A stretch of DNA of 64,000 nucleotides from Thermostichus sp047461615 (GTDB lineage Bacteria > Cyanobacteriota > Cyanobacteriia > Thermostichales > Thermostichaceae): contig NZ_JANSHI010000006.1 of the NCBI RefSeq assembly GCF_047461615.1, positions 1 through 64,000 on the forward strand, written 5' to 3'. Positions 17,427-25,476 of the stretch are shown one piece after another (within the stretch, counting starts at the first letter, position 1; each line of letters starts with the position of its first letter). The notes below the pieces were generated by a model. It ran no database searches and had not been told where the DNA came from. It worked only from the letters and a program-made list of their open reading frames with translations. The translations under genes were made by a program, and so were the position numbers.

Positions 17427-17789
17427 TCAAGACTCAGAACGGCTTTCCGAGACCTCCACCACAGGACGAGGGGTGGGCGGCACCGACAGGGAGCTCTGCG
17501 GCCAGTCTTTGAGCTGCTGCATCAGCGCCTGGATGTGCAAACGCGGCAGGTAGGGCCAGTCACCTGCCTCCTCTAGTTCTTGAAGCACTTGATAGAGCTC
17601 TTGCCGGGTGTTGGGCAAAGCTTCTTGGAAGGCTCCCTCCAAAATGGTGCGGTGCAGATCCTCCAACAGGCGCAGCAGCATTGCCAGCTCCAGACAGGAT
17701 CCTGCCCTTGCCTGCGTCGCCTGCTCAACGGCCCGCTTAATCTGGCGCAAGTCGGGTGGCAGATCCTCCTCGGGGACGTACATAGCCAC
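17427..17789 (-). CDS. Small helical protein of unknown function, overlapping obg
   Basis: The 120-aa product looks soluble and mostly helical (LELAMLLRLLEDLHRTILEGAF, LYQVLQELEEAGDWPYLPRL), with a disordered acidic and serine-rich tail. I recognise no family. The likely starts are GTG 17789 or ATG 17783. Either lies inside the 3' end of obg, overlapping its stop by about 50 bases, so translation is probably coupled. The next gene, Sua5/YciO, starts nine bases after the stop. Confidence 0.65.
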   Translation of the reverse strand: MAMYVPEEDLPPDLRQIKRAVEQATQARAGSCLELAMLLRLLEDLHRTILEGAFQEALPNTRQELYQVLQELEEAGDWPYLPRLHIQALMQQLKDWPQSSLSVPPTPRPVVEVSESRSES

Positions 17790-18906
17790 TCATCTCTGGG
17801 CTTGGGGGAAGCGGGGGCACTCCTATTCTAGGCTTCTCTTGAGGCGCCGCTAGCTGGATCTTGCCCCCAGGTCGAGGGGGCTCTGGATCCCGGCCCAGAC
17901 TCTGCCACACTTGCTGCAGGAGAGCATCCAAACCCTGCCTGGCCACTGCCGAGATGGCCAAGACTGGAGCGCCGACGGCGGTTGCAAGCCGCTGGGTTCG
18001 CTCGACAACCTCCTGCAGCTCGAGGGCGTCGATTTTGTTTAAAACCACAATCTGCGGCTTGTCGATGAGCCCGTGGCCGTAGGCGCGCAACTCCTGCTGC
18101 ACAACTTGGTAAGCCCTGACAGGATCGGCCACCGTGCCGTCCACCAAATGAATCAGCAGCCGCGTGCGCTCCACATGGCGCAAAAAGTCATGCCCCAGTC
18201 CCACCCCTCGGTGGGCTCCCTCAATGAGACCGGGAATATCGGCAAACACCACCCCATCGCCCGAGGGATGGGGCACCACCCCCAAATTGGGCTGTAGCGT
18301 GGTGAAGGGGTAATCGGCAATCTTAGGCCGGGCGGAGGAGATCACGGAAATCAAGGTTGACTTGCCGGCGTTAGGCAGGCCGACGATCCCCACTTCAGCA
18401 ATGAGCTTCAGCTCCAGGCGCAGCCGCACCCGCTCCCCCGGCTGGCCCCTAGTAAAACGGCGGGGGGCGCGATCGTGGTTGCTCAAGAAGTGGGCGTTGC
18501 CCAAGCCCCCTTTGCCGCCCCGGGCCACCAGCAGCTGATCCCCTGGCTGCACCAGATCTCCAAGGAGCTCGCCCGTTTCTGCGTTGAACACCATCGTGCC
18601 ACAGGGCACCCGCACCAGCCGATCTGCCCCGCTGGCCCCCGTGCGCTGGTTGGGTCCTCCTTTGGAGCCGTTTTCGGCTTTGATGACCGGCTGGAAGCGA
18701 AAGTCCAGCAAAGTCTGCAGCCCCGGATCTGCCACTAGGATCACCGAGCCGCCCCGCCCCCCATTGCCGCCCGAGGGTCCGCCGGCAGGCACGTACTTCT
18801 CGCGGCGGAAGGCCACAATGCCATCCCCCCCATTTCCCCCCTGCACCTCAATCTCCACCTGGTCAATGAAATGCAACTGCCTTTCTCCCAACGCTCCCTG
18901 GGCCAC
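17737..18906 (-). CDS. obg: GTPase Obg (ribosome assembly)
   Basis: Obg is an essential GTPase acting in 50S subunit maturation. The glycine-rich Obg fold occupies about residues 10-170 (GGNGGDGIVAFRREKYVPAGGPSGGNGG divided over several turns). The G domain follows with GLPNAGKST, DIPGLIEGAH and LNKIDAL. The C-terminal part is short and proline-rich, without an OCT domain. The start is uncertain: GTG 18906 gives 389 aa, whereas TTG 18876, preceded by GGAGAAAGG, gives the usual short N-terminus beginning HFIDQVEIEV. It heads a four-gene minus-strand cluster and diverges from the S1 gene. Confidence 0.95.
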   Translation of the reverse strand: MAQGALGERQLHFIDQVEIEVQGGNGGDGIVAFRREKYVPAGGPSGGNGGRGGSVILVADPGLQTLLDFRFQPVIKAENGSKGGPNQRTGASGADRLVRVPCGTMVFNAETGELLGDLVQPGDQLLVARGGKGGLGNAHFLSNHDRAPRRFTRGQPGERVRLRLELKLIAEVGIVGLPNAGKSTLISVISSARPKIADYPFTTLQPNLGVVPHPSGDGVVFADIPGLIEGAHRGVGLGHDFLRHVERTRLLIHLVDGTVADPVRAYQVVQQELRAYGHGLIDKPQIVVLNKIDALELQEVVERTQRLATAVGAPVLAISAVARQGLDALLQQVWQSLGRDPEPPRPGGKIQLAAPQEKPRIGVPPLPPSPEMSGYVRPRGGSATRLAPD

Positions 18907-19086
18907 TTTCTTACTAGCTTGGCAGGAGGGCGAGGAAATTTGCTACAAGAGCTTCTTTTTTAAGCTAGGATAGTGTTTCCAAGACCTACCCTTTTGGGTG
19001 TGAAGGTGGAGGCATGCCCATGCCTTCTCCTAGTCTAGGTCTGGCTGTGGTTTGAACTTGCGCAACTGCTCTGCTAGTAAGCCCCT

Positions 19087-20067
19087 ATGACTCGAGTTAC
19101 CGCTGCTGCCGACGTAGGTTTTACCACCGAGGACTTTGCCGCTCTCCTAGACAAGTACGACTATCGCTTCAGCCCCGGCGAAATTGTAACCGGCACAGTA
19201 TTTTCGGTGGAACCGGGCGGCGCGTTAATCGACATTGGGGCCAAAACCGCTGCCTTCTTGCCGCTGCAGGAGATGTCTATCAGCCGGGTGGAAGATCCCC
19301 ACGAGGTACTCCAGCCCGGAGAGACGCGCGAGTTCTTCATCCTCACTGAAGAGAACGAGGAGGGGCAGCTGACCCTCTCCATCCGCCGCATTGAGTACAT
19401 GCGGGCGTGGGAACGGGTGCGCCAGCTCCAAAAAGAGGATGCCACGGTGCGGGCCACCATTTTTGCCACCAACCGCGGGGGCGCCCTGGTGCGCATCGAG
19501 GGGCTGCGCGGTTTTATCCCCGGCTCCCACATCAGCACCCGCAAGCCCAAGGAAGAGCTAGTGGGCGAGGAGCTGCCCTTGAAGTTTCTCGAGGTGGACG
19601 AAGACCGCAACCGCTTGGTGTTGAGCCATCGCCGGGCTTTAGTGGAGCGGAAGATGAACAAGCTAGAGGTGGGCGAGGTGGTGGTTGGCACGGTGCGCGG
19701 CATCAAGCCCTACGGTGCTTTCATTGACATTGGCGGCGTTTCCGGCTTGCTGCACATTTCCGAGATCTCCCACGAGCACGTCGACACACCCCACAGCGTC
19801 TTTAACGTCAACGACGAAGTGAAGGTGATGATCATCGACCTAGACGCGGAGCGGGGCCGGATCTCGCTATCAACTAAGCAGCTGGAGCCCAATCCCGGCG
19901 ATATGCTGCGGGATCCCAAGCTGGTTTACGAGAAAGCCGAGGAAATGGCAGCCAAGTACCGCGAGCAACTGCGGGCTGCCAAGCAAGGACAGGCGGAACA
20001 GGTTGAGGAGGCACCCTTGAGGGTGGCAGAAGAAGAGCTGGAATATGCGGCAACAGCAGCGGAATAG
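19087..20067 (+). CDS. rpsA: 30S ribosomal protein S1 (three S1 domains)
   Basis: S1 helps mRNA bind to the small subunit. Three OB-type S1 repeats are visible at about residues 30-100, 118-182 and 198-268, the last being the best conserved (VVGTVRGIKPYGAFIDIGG, GLLHISEISHEHV). The total of 326 aa is the short cyanobacterial/plastid form, not the six-domain E. coli protein. The tail is acidic and alanine-rich. The gene starts at ATG 19087, divergent from obg; the recombinase-like gene follows by about 100 bases. Confidence 0.95.
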   Translation: MTRVTAAADVGFTTEDFAALLDKYDYRFSPGEIVTGTVFSVEPGGALIDIGAKTAAFLPLQEMSISRVEDPHEVLQPGETREFFILTEENEEGQLTLSIRRIEYMRAWERVRQLQKEDATVRATIFATNRGGALVRIEGLRGFIPGSHISTRKPKEELVGEELPLKFLEVDEDRNRLVLSHRRALVERKMNKLEVGEVVVGTVRGIKPYGAFIDIGGVSGLLHISEISHEHVDTPHSVFNVNDEVKVMIIDLDAERGRISLSTKQLEPNPGDMLRDPKLVYEKAEEMAAKYREQLRAAKQGQAEQVEEAPLRVAEEELEYAATAAE

Positions 20068-20171
20068 GGCAGGCGGCCTGAGGCGCGCTGGTCTGGCCGT
20101 CGCGGCCTTCACCTGGGATCGTAGGGGGGCAGCCGAGCAGGAGGGCAGCGGCGGTGGCAGGAGATTTGTCC

Positions 20172-21461
20172 ATGGGCGTCTGCGGCTACCTCTACACGCC
20201 GGCCTATGCTCCTTGGCCAGAAGAGGAGCTGGCTTGGCTAAAAGCCCACGGGGCTGATCCTCTCTGGCACGACTGGGGATCCCGTACCTACCTGGAGGAG
20301 CTGCTGCAGGGCGTGGCCAGTGGCTCGGTGCATCAGGTGCTGCTGGTGCGCCTGGCGGATTTGGGAGATCAGCTGGATGAGGTGCACGGGCGGCTGCTGC
20401 AAATCCAACAGGCTGGGGTCCGCCTTAGCCTGGTCAGGGCAGATGGCCTACAAACCCCTAGCACTGCTGGCGAGTGGATCCCGCTGCTGGCCGAGGTTCC
20501 CCATCACCTGCAAAGCCGCCGTCGCCGTCAAAGCCAGGCTCAAAGCCGTCTGGCAGGCAAGCCTCCCCCCGGGCCGCCTCCCTTTGGCTACCGCCGCGAA
20601 GGGGGTCGCTATATCCCCGATTGCCGCCAGGCCCCCATTGTTCAGGATTTTTTCCGGCACTTTCTCCTCTACGGATCTCTGCGCCAGGCGGTGCGCTTCA
20701 TTGCCGAGAGACACCACAAGCGCATCTCAGTAGCCACCGGGCGCAACTGGCTGCTCAACCCGGTCTACCGGGGGGATCTGGCCTACGCCGACGGTACTGT
20801 TCTGCGCGATACTCACCCAGCTCTCCTCAGCCGCACCGAAGCCGCCCAGATCGATCGCTGGCTGAAACGCAACCAAGGGATCCCGCGCCGCAGCGCCAGC
20901 GCCTCCCGCGCCTTGGCCGGACTCGTCCACTGCCGGGCCTGTGGCAGCCTGCTACGCATTGTGCAAACAACCCCCAGCAAGGGCAAAAGGAACGGCTCTT
21001 CTTACCTCTACCTGCGCTGCCAAACCTGCCGCTATAGCCTCCGCTACGCTGAAGTCCTGCAGGAGGTGATTCGACAGGTCTGTGAGCAGTTGCCCCAACG
21101 GCTCCAGACGCTGAATCGGCAGGCTCTAGCCCAAACTCGCCAACAGCTCCAGGCCCAACTCCAGGCCAACGCCGAGCGGCTGCGGCAACTGGAAGAGCTG
21201 CGACAAGCCGGCCTGCTGGACGAGCCCTCGCTAGCCCAGCGCTGCTACCAGCTGCGAGCAGAGACAGCCCGCTTGGCCCAAAAGCTAGAGCAGCTCCCCC
21301 CTGCCAACCTCACCCAGACCGTCCAAACCCTCTCCCTCCCGCCCTTCTGGCAGGATCTCAGCGAAAGCGAGCGCCGCGCCTACCTGCGGGAAGTCCTGCG
21401 CAAGGTTGAGGTGGATTCCACGGGGGCTGTGCAGATTACCTTTGCCTTTGATCCGCTCTGA
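20172..21461 (+). CDS. XisF-like serine recombinase family protein with degenerate catalytic domain
   Basis: The layout is that of a large serine recombinase. An N-terminal resolvase-like fold covers about residues 1-90 (VLLVRLADLGDQLDEVHGRLLQ, QQAGVRLSLV). It is followed by a Recombinase domain (PPFGYRREGGRYIP, ATGRNWLLNPVYRG), a zinc ribbon (HCRACGSLL ... RCQTCRYSL) and a terminal coiled coil. The usual YxRxSxxxQ motif with the catalytic serine is replaced by YLYTPAYAP, and RLSR-type arginines are gone, so strand cleavage is unlikely. ATG 20172, with AGGAG eight bases upstream, gives 429 aa; GTG 20154 is in frame. The closest named relative I can think of is XisF of heterocyst formers. Confidence 0.72.
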   Translation: MGVCGYLYTPAYAPWPEEELAWLKAHGADPLWHDWGSRTYLEELLQGVASGSVHQVLLVRLADLGDQLDEVHGRLLQIQQAGVRLSLVRADGLQTPSTAGEWIPLLAEVPHHLQSRRRRQSQAQSRLAGKPPPGPPPFGYRREGGRYIPDCRQAPIVQDFFRHFLLYGSLRQAVRFIAERHHKRISVATGRNWLLNPVYRGDLAYADGTVLRDTHPALLSRTEAAQIDRWLKRNQGIPRRSASASRALAGLVHCRACGSLLRIVQTTPSKGKRNGSSYLYLRCQTCRYSLRYAEVLQEVIRQVCEQLPQRLQTLNRQALAQTRQQLQAQLQANAERLRQLEELRQAGLLDEPSLAQRCYQLRAETARLAQKLEQLPPANLTQTVQTLSLPPFWQDLSESERRAYLREVLRKVEVDSTGAVQITFAFDPL

Positions 21462-21479
21462 AAGACTTCTACAACCCCG

Positions 21480-21650
21480 GACAAAAGCGGACTTGTGCTC
21501 CAGGTTGAGGCTTTCTTCCTGCTTCCACGACCCATAGCTAGCAGCAGAGTTCACCTCCGCTACCCCACTAGAGGGATCTCCACAGGCGTCACTTCCCGTC
21601 GAGCTGACGGTAGTTGCTCCTTGCTCTTGAGCGAGCACGCAGGCCAAAGG
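21480..21650 (-). pseudogene. Remnant of a TnpB C-terminal tail
   Basis: On the minus strand the stretch reads QEQGATTVSSTGSDACGD, then SYGSWKQEESLNL, resembling the disordered tail (SACGD ... SxKQE) that ends many IS605/IS1341-type TnpB proteins. No nuclease domain is present upstream in that frame, and the frame runs on into the antisense of the recombinase gene. It would therefore be a short fragment left by a lost element. The match is by motif memory only; a chance open frame is possible. Confidence 0.45.
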
Positions 21651-21996
21651 CGGAGCCAACTTTAGCCTAGGCGAAATGCCTACCCGAAGAAACGTACCTG
21701 CTCGCTTACTAGCTTAGCTAACCCACGTCAAGGCAGAAGGTGCGTTGGCGAGGTTGCCCATTGTGCTGGGAAGCCCTAGCGGCCTTCTTTAGTCCTCGTT
21801 CGCAACAGCGGTGCGGCTTTGCCCACCTAGATCTACCTGAGCCGGCAAGGCCGAGCTTGTATCTAAAAATGAAGGGAATGGCCCGGAAAAGCGTCGCAAA
21901 CCTTATCAATTCCTTGTCTAGACCCCTTTCCACTCCAAGATGGATCCTGCAGGGATCTGGGGGATCCCCCCCCAGGAAACAGTCTAGGAGGTGGAT
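21651..21996. other. Non-coding region before por
   Basis: Apart from the tnpB-like remnant next to it, I see no gene here. Open frames on either strand have no recognisable content. The last 15 bases hold the strong AGGAGG ribosome site (21986-21991) for por. A GGGGGATCCCCCCCC block lies at about 21958-21973. Confidence 0.4.
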
Positions 21997-22974
21997 ATGG
22001 AAGGGCAAATGCAACCCACCGTCGTGATTACTGGTGCTTCCTCAGGCGTTGGCCTGTATGCCTCCTTGGCTTTGGCCAAGCGGGGCTGGCACGTGGTCAT
22101 GGCCTGTCGGGATCTGGACAAGGGCCGGCGGATGGCCCAGCAGGTGGGGATCCCAGAGGGGAGCTACAGCCTGATGCCAATTGATCTGGCCAGCCTGGCC
22201 AGTGTTCGGCAGTTTGTCGAGCAGTTCCGTCAGTCGGGCCGTTCTCTGGATGCCCTGGTGTGCAACGCCGCCATCTACATGCCCCTGCTCAAGCAGCCCC
22301 TGCGCAGCCCCGAGGGCTATGAGCTAACCATGGCCACCAACCACCTAGGACATTTCCTCCTCTGCCACTTGATGCTGGAGGATCTCAAGCGCTCCCCCTA
22401 CCCGGATCGGCGGCTGGTAATCTTAGGAACGGTTACCCACAACCCCAAAGAGCTGGGAGGCAAGATCCCACCCCAACCTCACCTGGGAGATCTGCGGGGC
22501 TTTGCCCAGGGCTTTAAGGAACCCATCAGCATGGCCGACGGCGGCAAGTTCGATCCCGTCAAGGCCTACAAAGACAGCAAAGTTTGCAACATCATCACCA
22601 TGCGGGAGCTGCACCGCCGCTTCCACGAGAGCACCGGCATCACCTTTCTCTCCCTTTACCCCGGCTGTGTGGCGGAAAGCGGCCTCTTCCGCCATCACTA
22701 TCCCTTGTTCCAAAAGCTTTTCCCCTGGTTTCAAAAATACATCACCGGTGGCTATGTCTCCCAGGAGCTGGCCGGCGAGCGGGTGGCGCAGGTGGTGGCC
22801 GATCCCGAATTTCGCCAGTCGGGATTCTACTGGAGCTGGGGCAACCGGCAACGGAAGAATGCCAGGCCCTTTAACCAGGAGGTTTCTGACGAAGCCAAGG
22901 ATGAGGCCAAAGCCAAGTTGCTCTGGGAGCTGAGCGAGAAACTGGTGGGCGTGGTCCAGTTGGCGGCCCTCTAG
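21997..22974 (+). CDS. por: Light-dependent protochlorophyllide oxidoreductase
   Basis: LPOR reduces protochlorophyllide to chlorophyllide with NADPH and light. It is a short-chain dehydrogenase: the NADPH motif TGASSGVG is at residues 12-19, CNAA in the fourth strand, and the catalytic pair is Y191 and K195 in AYKDSKVCN. The LPOR-specific insert before the active site (PQPHLGDLRGFAQGFK) and the C-terminal WSWGNRQ are present. ATG 21997 has AGGAGG five bases upstream and gives 325 aa, the normal length; the GTG at 21991 overlaps that ribosome site. It converges with gltA across 225 bases containing a nested hairpin. Confidence 0.95.
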   Translation: MEGQMQPTVVITGASSGVGLYASLALAKRGWHVVMACRDLDKGRRMAQQVGIPEGSYSLMPIDLASLASVRQFVEQFRQSGRSLDALVCNAAIYMPLLKQPLRSPEGYELTMATNHLGHFLLCHLMLEDLKRSPYPDRRLVILGTVTHNPKELGGKIPPQPHLGDLRGFAQGFKEPISMADGGKFDPVKAYKDSKVCNIITMRELHRRFHESTGITFLSLYPGCVAESGLFRHHYPLFQKLFPWFQKYITGGYVSQELAGERVAQVVADPEFRQSGFYWSWGNRQRKNARPFNQEVSDEAKDEAKAKLLWELSEKLVGVVQLAAL

Positions 22975-23009
22975 CTTTGCCAGTTTCTAGGAACCACTGC
23001 TCGCCAATT

Positions 23010-23050
23010 GGTTGCGTAGTCTATACCCCCAACTTTTGGGGATCGCAACC
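23010..23050. repeat. Nested hairpin between por and gltA
   Basis: The outer arms GGTTGCG (23010-23016) and CGCAACC (23044-23050) enclose an inner stem CCCCAA (23027-23032) and TTGGGG (23036-23041) with a three-base loop. It lies 35 bases after the por stop. It has no T-run, so it may be an mRNA-stabilising structure or factor-dependent terminator. Confidence 0.6.
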
Positions 23051-23199
23051 CCAGCACCATTGTTGGGCTTGGCACCTATGCCCTTGGATCCTCAAGGTGG
23101 ATCTGGAGGACCTCGGGTCCCGTAGGGGCAAGGGATCTTGGCCAAAGCCAGCCCGACGCAAGCCAGGGGATCTTCGCACCCTGTCCAACGGGGTTAACC

Positions 23200-24330
23200 T
23201 TAGCTCCGCTCCGAAATGGGGATGTAGCGCTGCTGGCGCTTGCCGGTGTAGACCTGGGTGGGGCGAAAGAGGCGATTATCCGCCAACTGCTCCCGCCAAT
23301 GGGCCAGCCAACCCGCTACCCGAGCAATGGCAAACACCGGAGTAAACAAATCCTCTGGGATCCCCAACTTGGCGTAGACCAAGCCTGAGTAGAAGTCCAC
23401 ATTAGGGTAGATGCCCTTGGGTCCCAGCAGCTCTGCACACACCCGCTCTACCTCCAGGGCAATGTCGTAGTACTTGTCGTGGCCGTGGCGCTCGAACAGC
23501 TCCTCGGCAAGCTTTTGCAGGATGATGGCCCGCGGATCCTTCACTTTGTAGACGCGGTGCCCCATGCCCATAATCCGCTCTTTTCTAGCCAGCTTTTCTT
23601 CAATAAACGGGCGGACGTTCTCCACTGAGCCAATCTGCCGCAACAGCTTCATCACCTCTTGGTTGGCCCCGCCGTGCAGCAACCCCGAAAGGGTGCCCAC
23701 CGCTGTGGCCAGGCTGCTGTAGGGGCTAGCCAGGGTCGAGGCGCTCACCAAAAGGGCAAAGGTTGAAGCGTTAACCGTGTGCTCGGCGTGCAGGATGAGA
23801 CAGGTATCGAAAACGCGAGCTAGCCAGGGATCTGGCTTTTTGCCCGAGAGCATGTAGAGGAAATTGGCGGCATGATCCAGGCTGTCGTCAGGGGGAATGG
23901 GATCGTTGCCCTGCCGCATCTGGTGAAACATGGCCACCATCGTCGGCAGCTTGGCCAGCAGGCGGGTAACCGTGACAAAGACGTAGTCGGGATCTGCCTC
24001 CTGCACCGGGTAGAACATGCCCAGGCTGGCGACACAGGTCTGTAGGGCATCCATCGGGTGGCCAGAGTCGGGAAACGACTTAATCATGTCGCGGATACGG
24101 TACTTGACCCGCCGATGGCTGCGGACAGCCTGATCAAAGTTGTCCAGCTCCGACTGGGTGGGCAGCTTGCCAAAAATCAGCAAGTAAGCTGTCTCCAGAA
24201 AGGTACTGTGGGCCGCCAGCTCCTCAATGGGGATGCCGCGGTATTCCAGGATCCCTGCCTGGCCGTCGACAAAGCTAATGTTGGATCGCGTGGCCGGAAC
24301 GCCCTCTAGCCCAGGCCTGTATTCCGCCAT
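23200..24330 (-). CDS. gltA: Citrate synthase
   Basis: Citrate synthase joins oxaloacetate and acetyl-CoA at the entry to the (in cyanobacteria mostly biosynthetic) TCA pathway. Family motifs include SFVDGQAGILEYRGIPIEEL, LHAEHTVNASTFA, LHGGANQEVMKLL and MGMGHRVYKVKDPRA, giving the catalytic histidines; the catalytic aspartate is in NVDFYSGLVY. ATG 24330 (AEYRPGLEGVPATRSNISFVD) gives the usual 376 aa. The open frame continues upstream to 24447, but that part overlaps the neighbouring gene and is not family sequence. Confidence 0.95.
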   Translation of the reverse strand: MAEYRPGLEGVPATRSNISFVDGQAGILEYRGIPIEELAAHSTFLETAYLLIFGKLPTQSELDNFDQAVRSHRRVKYRIRDMIKSFPDSGHPMDALQTCVASLGMFYPVQEADPDYVFVTVTRLLAKLPTMVAMFHQMRQGNDPIPPDDSLDHAANFLYMLSGKKPDPWLARVFDTCLILHAEHTVNASTFALLVSASTLASPYSSLATAVGTLSGLLHGGANQEVMKLLRQIGSVENVRPFIEEKLARKERIMGMGHRVYKVKDPRAIILQKLAEELFERHGHDKYYDIALEVERVCAELLGPKGIYPNVDFYSGLVYAKLGIPEDLFTPVFAIARVAGWLAHWREQLADNRLFRPTQVYTGKRQQRYIPISERS

Positions 24331-24397
24331 AGCTGGATGCCTATGTGCTCCCCAAAACGAGAGAACAAGGGCGCTACTTTGCTTGCTATCCGCTACA

Positions 24398-25345
24398 TTA
24401 AACCACGAGGAGGCCTGGCCCGTAAGCCCCTGGCTGCAGGGGGCCATTGACCCAACTGTAGCTGCCCAGGATAGTGCCAGCAGGGATCTGGGCTTGGGGC
24501 CCTAGGCGGGTATAGGCGCCGATGTAGCAAGGGGCATGCAGTTGGGCAGCAGGGTGGACCTCAGCCGTCTTGTGAACCCAGATCCCGGGCGCCCGTTCTT
24601 CCACATCCTCGAGCGGAAAATCCCTCATCCGGCCTAGGAGAATATCCAGTTGACCCTGGTAGTAGCTGGCCGGCGTGCCCAGATCCCGCCAGTAGCCCGT
24701 GTGCAGGTAGGCTTGCAGCCGCTGCCCTTGCTGGAGCAGGTCGGGGAAGACGCGCCGCTCAAAGCTAAGGGGATCCCCGCTGGGGTAGTCCTTGAAAATG
24801 GCTGGATCGAGGACATAGGTGCCGGCATTGATGGTGTTGGTGGTCAGGGTGAGGGCTTCGGCAGGGGTGGGCTTTTCCCGAAAGGATTGGATCCGGCCGC
24901 CTTCCCCCACTTCCACCAGGCCGTAGGCGGTGATGTCCTCAACGCGGGCAAGGGTAAGGGTGGCAACAGCCCCGCTCTGCAAATGGCAGCGCATCAATGC
25001 CGCCAGATCCAAATCGGTGAGGATATCGGCGTTGAAGACCACCAAGGGATCCCCGCTGAAATAGGGCTGGGCCAACACCAAAGCCCCTGCCGTATCCAGC
25101 GGTGTTTCCTCGACGATGTAGCGAAGCTTTACCCCCCAGGCAGCGCCATCTCCTAGGGCAGCCTCGATCTGCCTGCCCAAGTACCCAACGCTCAACAGGA
25201 TGTCCGTCAAGCCAGCTCGACGGCAGCGGCCAATGAGCCAGTGCAAAAAAGGTACCTCCAACAGGGGCAGCAACGGCTTTGGCTGCCATAGGGTCAAAGG
25301 TCGTAAGCGAGTTCCCTGCCCCCCTGCCAGAATTACCGCCTGCAT
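24398..25345 (-). CDS. NDP-sugar pyrophosphorylase (mannose-1-P guanylyl- or glucose-1-P thymidylyl-transferase type)
   Basis: The nucleotidyltransferase signature GGQGTRLRPLT is at the very N-terminus after MQAVILA. LVVFNADILTD holds the metal-binding aspartate, and INAGTYVLDP, SFERRVFP and GYWRDLGTPASY are typical of the family. A short left-handed beta-helix tail (HPAAQLHAPCYIGAYTRLGPQAQI) follows from about residue 245. Which sugar and nucleotide are used cannot be read from the sequence. ATG 25345 gives 315 aa; the open frame extends to 25411 without family support. It lies between zds and gltA on the same strand. Confidence 0.85.
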   Translation of the reverse strand: MQAVILAGGQGTRLRPLTLWQPKPLLPLLEVPFLHWLIGRCRRAGLTDILLSVGYLGRQIEAALGDGAAWGVKLRYIVEETPLDTAGALVLAQPYFSGDPLVVFNADILTDLDLAALMRCHLQSGAVATLTLARVEDITAYGLVEVGEGGRIQSFREKPTPAEALTLTTNTINAGTYVLDPAIFKDYPSGDPLSFERRVFPDLLQQGQRLQAYLHTGYWRDLGTPASYYQGQLDILLGRMRDFPLEDVEERAPGIWVHKTAEVHPAAQLHAPCYIGAYTRLGPQAQIPAGTILGSYSWVNGPLQPGAYGPGLLVV

Positions 25346-25476
25346 AGCTGTCCCCAACCCATTTTCCCAGCCTAGATGGTAGGGGAAAAGGATCCGGCTT
25401 GCCAGAGCCAACTGGCTGAGGCCAGAGGCAGGGAGAGCCCCCCTTTGCCGCTGTTCTGCTGGGCAGCGAAGGCCCG

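Noticed and set aside
21718..22014. Minus-strand open frame of 98 codons before por
   Set aside because: Overlaps the por start, no family likeness; CCERG-type cysteines look accidental.
24331..24447. N-terminal extension of citrate synthase
   Set aside because: Overlaps the upstream gene and carries no family sequence; ATG 24330 gives the normal length.
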